64,000 nucleotides of DNA from CAVVNP01 sp963800235. GTDB lineage: Bacteria > Actinomycetota > Acidimicrobiia > Acidimicrobiales > Iamiaceae. The notes under the pieces were generated by a model that saw nothing but the letters and a program-made list of their open reading frames with translations, was not told where the DNA came from and made no database searches. Shown here in pieces: positions 59,636-64,000 of the stretch (position 1 is its first letter; each line of letters opens with the position of its first letter). The position numbers were made by a program, and so were the translations under genes. The DNA lies in the NCBI GenBank assembly GCA_963800235.1, contig CAWDAD010000002.1, forward strand, positions 99,600 through 163,599. The letters run 5' to 3'.

Positions 59636-60400
59636 GTGCGCGTCGACCTGGGCCGCCGGGCGACCGCCGAGGGAGTGGGCACGGCGCTGCTGGTGGCCGT
59701 CGTGGTCGGCTCGGGCATCGCCGCCGAGCGGCTGTCACCGGGCCAGGTGGGCCTGCAGCTGCTGGAGAGCTCGACGGCCACCGGCGCCGGACTGGTGGCC
59801 CTGATCCTCGCCTTCGGACCGGTCTCGGGCGCCCACCTCAACCCGGTGGTCAGCCTGGCCGACCGGCTGCTCGGCGGACTGACCACGGTCGAGACGATCG
59901 CCTACGCCGCGGCCCAGGCGGCGGGCGCCTGCGCCGGGGCGGTGGTGGCCGACCTGATGTTCGACCTGTCGGCGGTCACCCTGTCGACGCACGTGCGCTC
60001 GTCGGCGGGGTTGTGGCTGGGTGAGGTGGTGGCCACCTTCGGGCTGCTCACGGTGATCCTCGGCGTCGTCCGCTCGCAGCGGGCGTCGGTGGCGCCGTTC
60101 GCGGTGGGCGGCTACATCGCCGCCGCCTACTGGTTCACGTCCTCGACCAGCTTCGCCAACCCGGCGGTCACCGTCGGTCGCACGCTGACCGACACCTTCG
60201 CCGGCATGGCCCCGTCGTCGGCGCCGGCCTTCCTGGCCGCCCAGCTGGCTGGCGGGCTGGCGGCGGTGGGCCTGGCCCGCTTCCTGCACCCGTCGCTCGA
60301 CGCGGGGGACGTGGTCGTTCCCCACGACGGCCCCGGGTCGGTCCGGTCGCCCGCCGATGCGAGCGCGCCCGCCGATGCCGGAGCGCCCACCGATGGCTGA
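59636..60400 (+). CDS. Aquaporin-family (MIP) arsenite channel candidate
   Basis: A 254-aa MIP channel of six spans. The two NPA-type motifs are 'HLNPVVSL' (NPV, about residue 64) and 'ANPAVTVGR' (NPA, about residue 180). Next to arsI and arsC it probably exports or imports arsenite, as AqpS does in other bacteria; that is inference from context. GTG start 5 bp after the arsI stop. The C-terminal 30 residues are an Asp/Ala repeat encoded by the sequence that leads into arsC. Confidence 0.85.
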   Translation: MRVDLGRRATAEGVGTALLVAVVVGSGIAAERLSPGQVGLQLLESSTATGAGLVALILAFGPVSGAHLNPVVSLADRLLGGLTTVETIAYAAAQAAGACAGAVVADLMFDLSAVTLSTHVRSSAGLWLGEVVATFGLLTVILGVVRSQRASVAPFAVGGYIAAAYWFTSSTSFANPAVTVGRTLTDTFAGMAPSSAPAFLAAQLAGGLAAVGLARFLHPSLDAGDVVVPHDGPGSVRSPADASAPADAGAPTDG

Positions 60401-60440
60401 GCGCCCACCGATGGCTGAGCGCCCGCCGGCGGTGCTCTTC
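60357..60440 (+). repeat. Imperfect 18-bp tandem repeat at the aqp/arsC junction
   Basis: Units such as GAGCGCCCACCGATGGCT recur across the aquaporin stop and arsC start. Each unit carries an in-frame ATG for arsC, giving four alternative ATG starts (from 60357). Confidence 0.75.
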
Positions 60441-60818
60441 CTGTGCGTGCACAACGCCGGACGCTCCCAGATGGCCCTCGCCTGGTTCGAGCAGCTCGCC
60501 GGCGACCGGGCCACGGCCTGGTCGGCGGGCTCCGAACCGGCCGACCGGATCAACCCGGCGGCGGTCGAGGCGATGGCCGAGGTCGGCATCGACATCGCCG
60601 GCGCGACCCCCCGGAGGTGGACCGCCGACGAGCTGGCCGAGGTCGACGTGGTGGTGACCATGGGGTGCGGCGACAGCTGCCCCGTCGTGCCGGGCACCCG
60701 CTACGTCGACTGGCCCCTCACCGACCCGGCCGGCCGACCCCTCGACGTGGTGCGGCAGGTGCGCGACGAGATCCGCAGCCGGGTCGAGGCGCTGCTCGTC
60801 GAGCTGGGGGCGGTGTAG
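60393..60818 (+). CDS. arsC: Arsenate reductase, low-molecular-weight phosphatase type
   Basis: About 141 aa of the LMW protein-tyrosine-phosphatase fold: 'VLFLCVHNAGRSQMALAWFEQLA' is the CX5R P-loop with catalytic Cys; 'MGCGDSCPVVPGTRYVDW' holds the further Cys that resolves the disulfide. It reduces arsenate to arsenite, using thioredoxin or mycothiol. The start is uncertain: ATG at 60393, 60378 or 60357 all lie in the tandem repeat overlapping the aquaporin end. Confidence 0.92.
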   Translation: MAERPPMAERPPAVLFLCVHNAGRSQMALAWFEQLAGDRATAWSAGSEPADRINPAAVEAMAEVGIDIAGATPRRWTADELAEVDVVVTMGCGDSCPVVPGTRYVDWPLTDPAGRPLDVVRQVRDEIRSRVEALLVELGAV

Positions 60819-60921
60819 CGGACGAGCCTCCGGGAGAACCGTGCTGTCGTGCACCGTGGGCGTGCACTCGAGCACGATCCTCGCCGGTCGGGCCAGGGCT
60901 CGGGCCGTGCCCGGCGCCGGC

Positions 60922-61575
60922 TCAGGGCCAGAGGGGCTCGGGGATGTCGAGGCCGACGGGGTTGCCCCAGCGGTTCCGGTACGAGACCTCCGCGGCGGGC
61001 CGGCGCTGGGCGACCCCCCAGCGGCCGAGGGGGTAGCCCATGGGCACGCAGCACGCCATCATCCAGCCCTCGTCGGTGGGCACGCCGAGCACGTCGAGCA
61101 CGTCGTCGTTCTTGAACAGCAGCACGCTCGTCAGCGACGAGCCGACGCCCTCGGCCCGGGCGGCGAGCATGGCGCTCCAGACGGCGGGGAAGATCGAACC
61201 GCCGGTCGGGTCGTGCTGCACGAAGCCGAACAGCAGCAGCGGGTACTCGGCGAAGTGGTCGGCGGCGTAGTCGACCGACTTCTTGATCTTCATCATCTGG
61301 ATGCTGTCGGCCGACTCGGGATCGGCCTCGGCGGCGTCGATGCGGTCCTTGTAGAAGCCGGACCAGAGCATGCCGATGGCCTCCTGGTACAGCGGGGCCA
61401 GCCGGCCGATCACGTCGGGGTCGTCGACCAGCAGGAACGCCCAGTTCTGGGTGTTGCCCCCGCTCGGCGCCCGCACCGCGGCGTCGAGGATGCGGGCCTG
61501 GACGTCGAGGGGGATCGGGTCGGGCTTCACCCGGCGCATCGCCCGGGTGGTGTACAGCGCTTCGCGGAGGTCCAT
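60922..61575 (-). CDS. Nitroreductase-family FMN protein
   Basis: A 217-aa protein. 'MDLREALYTTRAMRRVKPDPIPLDVQARILDAAVRAPSGGNTQNWAFLLV' is the family opening, with the FMN-binding RA/RR and 'APSGGNTQ' motifs. The C-terminal 'MGYPLGRWGVAQRRPAAEV' is typical (GYP.G). Substrate unknown: nitroaromatic, quinone or flavin substrate are possible. Confidence 0.9.
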   Translation of the reverse strand: MDLREALYTTRAMRRVKPDPIPLDVQARILDAAVRAPSGGNTQNWAFLLVDDPDVIGRLAPLYQEAIGMLWSGFYKDRIDAAEADPESADSIQMMKIKKSVDYAADHFAEYPLLLFGFVQHDPTGGSIFPAVWSAMLAARAEGVGSSLTSVLLFKNDDVLDVLGVPTDEGWMMACCVPMGYPLGRWGVAQRRPAAEVSYRNRWGNPVGLDIPEPLWP

Positions 61576-61637
61576 GGCCCGACAGCTTGCAGCAGACGAC
61601 GATCGACTGCGTCGGTGGGCCGGCGCGGTCGAGCCGG

Positions 61638-62804
61638 TCAGCGCGGGTCGCGCTGGAAGTGCTTGCTCAGGGTGTCGACCTGGCCCTGGTAGTTCGACCC
61701 GACGTCGGTGCCGTAGAGCCGCTCGGGGACCGCCAGCATGCGCTCGTAGGTGAGCTTGCAGACCCGTTGGCCGTGCTCGATCATGAACGGCACGTCGTGG
61801 GCGCGGACCTCGAGGGCGGCTCGCGACCCGGCCAGCGACTGGTCGCGGGCGTAGCCGAAGCCGGGGTCGAAGAAGCCGGCGTAGTGGGTGCGCAGCTCGC
61901 CGGCGGTCGGGTCGAAGGCGGTCATCTCGGCAGCCAGGTGGGGCGGGACCTGCACCCCCTCGTCGGAGAGCAGCAGGTAGAAGCGCTCGGGGTCGAGCAC
62001 GATGCGGTCGCCGTGCTCGCGCAGCACCGGCTCCCAGTACTCCTCGACCCGGTGGGCGCCGACGTCGGACGCGACGATCCGGGGCGTGTTGGGCTTGGCG
62101 CGGTAGCCGACCCGGCCGTGCTCGTCGCCGCGCAGGTCGAGGCTGAGGAACAGGCCGTCGGCGGTGGCGAAGGCCCGCTCGTCGAGCGGGGCGCCGCCGC
62201 GGAAGAGCAGCGGGTTGGCGGCGTGCTCGGCCCGCAGCTCGTCGTCGGTGAGACCCGGCCGGCCGACCACGAGCCGGAGCTGGTTCAGCGCCAGGCCCCG
62301 CTGCACCCGCACGGCGAACGAGAGCGGCACCACCTCGAGGTAGAGCGGGCCGTCGTAGCCGGGGGCGACCTCGTCGAAGCGGTAGCTGTGGTCGGTGATC
62401 ACCCGGGTGAAGACGTCGAGCCGGCCGGTCGAGCTCTTGGGGTTGGTGCGGGCCCGCAGGTGGTCGGGCAGGGCCAGCCGCTCGAGCAGCGGGATGAGGT
62501 AGGGCCGGTTCGGCTCGAGCACGGCGCCGTCATCGCGGAGGTCGAGCTCGTCGATGACGAGCGGCTTCATCTTCTCGTCGACGGTGGCGGTGTCGGGCAG
62601 GAAGCTGCAGCGCAGGCGGTAGGCCCGGTCGCCCAGGCGCAGGTCGAGGCTGGCCGGCTGGATCTGGCTGGCCGGGATCTTCAGCTCGCCGGCGTCGAGG
62701 TAGCCGGCGTCGACCGCCTCGGCGATCATCTGCGACGGCAGGACCCCGCTGGCGTCGGGGGTCAGCTCGGCGAGCGACAGGTCGGGAGCTCCCTCGGCCG
62801 GCAC
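61638..62804 (-). CDS. dCTP deaminase, double-domain type
   Basis: A 388-aa protein with two tandem dUTPase/dCTP deaminase-like domains. The first includes 'IQPASLDLRLGDRAYRLRCSFLP' and 'NPKSSTGRLDVFTRVITDHS', the second 'GYRAKPNTPRIVASDVGAH' and 'IEHGQRVCKLTYERMLAVPERLYG'. The long form is annotated as 2'-deoxycytidine 5'-triphosphate deaminase; it makes dUTP for thymidylate synthesis. A short-form Dcd is about half this length. Starts GTG at 62804. Confidence 0.87.
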   Translation of the reverse strand: MPAEGAPDLSLAELTPDASGVLPSQMIAEAVDAGYLDAGELKIPASQIQPASLDLRLGDRAYRLRCSFLPDTATVDEKMKPLVIDELDLRDDGAVLEPNRPYLIPLLERLALPDHLRARTNPKSSTGRLDVFTRVITDHSYRFDEVAPGYDGPLYLEVVPLSFAVRVQRGLALNQLRLVVGRPGLTDDELRAEHAANPLLFRGGAPLDERAFATADGLFLSLDLRGDEHGRVGYRAKPNTPRIVASDVGAHRVEEYWEPVLREHGDRIVLDPERFYLLLSDEGVQVPPHLAAEMTAFDPTAGELRTHYAGFFDPGFGYARDQSLAGSRAALEVRAHDVPFMIEHGQRVCKLTYERMLAVPERLYGTDVGSNYQGQVDTLSKHFQRDPR

Positions 62805-62925
62805 CCCGAGATGATGGCACCCCGCAGGACGGCGGGGTTCCGCCCGCCTCCGCCGCCGACCGCGGTCCGGCCGGGAAGACCCGTGGTCACCGCCGACGGG
62901 CGGCGGGTACCATCGGCGCCTTCAC

Positions 62926-63015
62926 GGAGAGGTGCCGGAGTCTGGTCGATCGGGCCTCCCTGCTAAGGAGGTGACGGGCAACCCCCGTCCGTGGGTTCAA
63001 ATCCCACCCTCTCCG
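62926..63015 (+). tRNA. tRNA-Ser (anticodon GCT)
   Basis: A 90-nt type II tRNA with a long variable arm. Anticodon stem CCTCC/GGAGG around CTGCTAA (GCT), acceptor GGAGAGG/CCTCTCC, discriminator G73. No encoded CCA. Confidence 0.96.
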
Positions 63016-63021
63016 CTCCGT

Positions 63022-63050
63022 GAGGCCCGGCCCGTCTGGTGCCGGGCCTC
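63022..63050 (+). terminator. Hairpin terminator after tRNA-Ser(GCT)
   Basis: A perfect 10-bp stem GAGGCCCGGC / GCCGGGCCTC with a 9-base loop, 7 bp after the tRNA. Confidence 0.8.
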
Positions 63051-63334
63051 GCTGTGCGCGGGGGACGACCCGGCAGCGCGGGCGTCGGCCCGGCGGGTGC
63101 CGCGCTCAAGTTCGGGTGTCACGGGCCGATGAAGTTCGTGTCGCTGTTGTTGCGCTTCCGTAACCAGTTCGTCATACTGTCGACTTGCCAACCAGCCAGA
63201 GGCCCTGCGGTCTCGCCGGTCACCCACCCGGGACGACCCGCTGAGCGATCGCAGTCCGGCCCTTCGGCCGCTCGTCCTCCCCTCCCCGCGACGAGCGGCC
63301 GAGCTCTGGCCCGAGAAGGAGAAGTCCTGCAACC
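63051..63334 (+). other. Leader and promoter region before the lipoprotein gene
   Basis: About 280 bp with no gene. It holds a promoter candidate TTGCGC (63150-63155), 17 bp, CATACT (63173-63178), two AAGTTCG-type words upstream (63109 and 63132), and then a leader of about 150 nt. The leader contains a perfect 12-bp stem CGGCCGCTCGTC (63265-63276), 13-base loop, GACGAGCGGCCG (63290-63301), and GAGAAGGAGAAG before the GTG. Confidence 0.55.
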
Positions 63335-63703
63335 GTGAAGATCCCCCGACTGCTCGCAGCCACGCTGCTGACCCTCGCCATCGGCGCTGGGACGATGGCG
63401 TGCGGAACGCAGCAGAGCTCAGGTGATCCCGTCCGGGACGCCATCCACCAGAACTTCGGTGACAACTCCGCCATGGAGCAGAAGGCGTTGTCGGTCTCGT
63501 CGTGCGAGTCCGGGTTGAACCCGAACGCCTACAACCCGAACGGGTACTACGGCCTGTTCCAGCTCAGCCGCTACTGGCACGAGGGCCTGGCCAACTCGAT
63601 GGGCTACAGCTGGAGCCAGATCTTCGACCCGTACGTCAACGCCCGGGTCGCCCGCGCCGTCTACAACCAGGGCGGCGGCTGGGGCCCCTGGTCCTGCGCC
63701 TGA
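63335..63703 (+). CDS. Transglycosylase-like (SLT/lysozyme) lipoprotein
   Basis: A 122-aa secreted protein with lipobox TMAC (Cys23). 'CESGLNPNAYNPNGYYGLFQLSRYWHE' (about residues 57-83) is the lysozyme/SLT-like start with a likely catalytic Glu, and 'DPYVNARVARAVYNQGGGWGPWSC' completes the fold. It probably cleaves or binds peptidoglycan. GTG start with a GAGAAGGAGAAG ribosome site. The long structured leader before it suggests post-transcriptional control. Confidence 0.85.
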   Translation: MKIPRLLAATLLTLAIGAGTMACGTQQSSGDPVRDAIHQNFGDNSAMEQKALSVSSCESGLNPNAYNPNGYYGLFQLSRYWHEGLANSMGYSWSQIFDPYVNARVARAVYNQGGGWGPWSCA

Positions 63704-63819
63704 CCAACGCCGGTCCGGCACAACCGAACGACGATGCGGCCGCCTCCGGGCGGTCGTGTCGCGTGCGGGTGGCCGTTCGCCCCGGCGGTGGCCGGCGGGT
63801 ACGGTTGCCAGACCGCCAA

Positions 63820-63896
63820 GCGCTCGTAGCTCAATTGGAGAGAGCATCTGACTACGGATCAGAAGGTTGGGGGTTCGAGTCCCTCCGAGCGCGCCA
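63820..63896 (+). tRNA. tRNA-Arg (anticodon ACG)
   Basis: A tRNA with acceptor stem GCGCTCG/CGAGCGC, anticodon stem TCTGA/TCAGA around CTACGGA (ACG), G73 and an encoded CCA (63894-63896). It is the only tRNA in the window with an encoded CCA. tRNA-Arg(ACG) 3' ends are common integration sites, but no integrase is seen in the 104 bases that follow. Confidence 0.96.
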
Positions 63897-64000
63897 CCCG
63901 AACATGCAGGTCAGACGGGTTCCTGAGCGCCCATGTGAGCGGCGGCTCGGCCTGAAACAGGCGGATGTCAGCCACAGTTGACAGCCACGGCGCTGGATTC

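Noticed and set aside
63180..63334. c-di-AMP (ydaO) riboswitch before the lipoprotein gene
   Set aside because: Context fits, but I could not find the conserved riboswitch words; only a simple hairpin can be supported.

Overview
This window is a high-GC (roughly 70-73%) actinobacterial chromosome segment carrying the replication-origin region. The order dnaA-dnaN-recF-DUF721-gyrB-gyrA-DUF3566-tRNA-Ile on one side, and rpmH-rnpA-yidD-yidC-jag-rsmG-parA-parB on the other, is the classic actinobacterial origin layout. The divergent pair of ceoB/ceoC-like trkA genes, the CtpE-like ATPase, the MgtE_N-DUF1003 pair and frequent GTG starts fit the same phylum. The gene style suggests class Acidimicrobiia, but that is an inference and no rRNA gene is present to settle it.

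Layout. Bases 1-8 kb hold a truncated unknown gene, a zinc alcohol dehydrogenase, a methyltransferase, a 2'-5' RNA ligase-like protein, a lower-GC AlbA_2/ATPase regulator, a VOC protein and tRNA-Ala(TGC). Bases 7-24 kb hold a FeeM-like acyltransferase facing a PAS-GGDEF-EAL protein, Mg-transport-like and DUF1003 genes, a lipoprotein peptidase, RF3, superoxide dismutase, HisN, a P-type ATPase, a FliA/WhiG-type sigma factor and an oxidoreductase, up to tRNA-Ile(GAT). Bases 23.7-34 kb are the leftward replication operon (gyrA, gyrB, DUF721, recF, dnaN, dnaA). Bases 34.4-40.4 kb are the rightward rpmH-to-parB operon with two parS sites. DnaA-box-like clusters flank dnaA, so oriC lies at about 32.4-34.4 kb.

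Bases 40.7-64 kb are accessory and housekeeping genes: an L,D-transpeptidase, the trkA pair, a metallophosphoesterase fused to an MprF-type synthase, an MBL hydrolase, a PaaX-like regulator facing a desaturase, larC-larB facing pheA, tRNA-Ser(TGA), and an Rrf2 regulator/YwiC-like/small ORF/group III globin operon that looks like a nitric-oxide response unit. These are followed by two BcsL/CelD-like acetyltransferases, an AllA-like lyase, an arsenic module (arsR facing arsI-aquaporin-arsC), a nitroreductase, a double-domain dCTP deaminase, tRNA-Ser(GCT), a transglycosylase-like lipoprotein and tRNA-Arg(ACG).

Points that need a second look: single-base frameshifts in gyrB and in the Rrf2 regulator; a probable CTG start for rnpA that overlaps the rpmH stop; the metallophosphoesterase-MprF fusion; the about 17 kb separating tRNA-Ile from tRNA-Ala; and the unusual N-terminal extension of ParA. 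No CRISPR array, insertion sequence or prophage was recognised.
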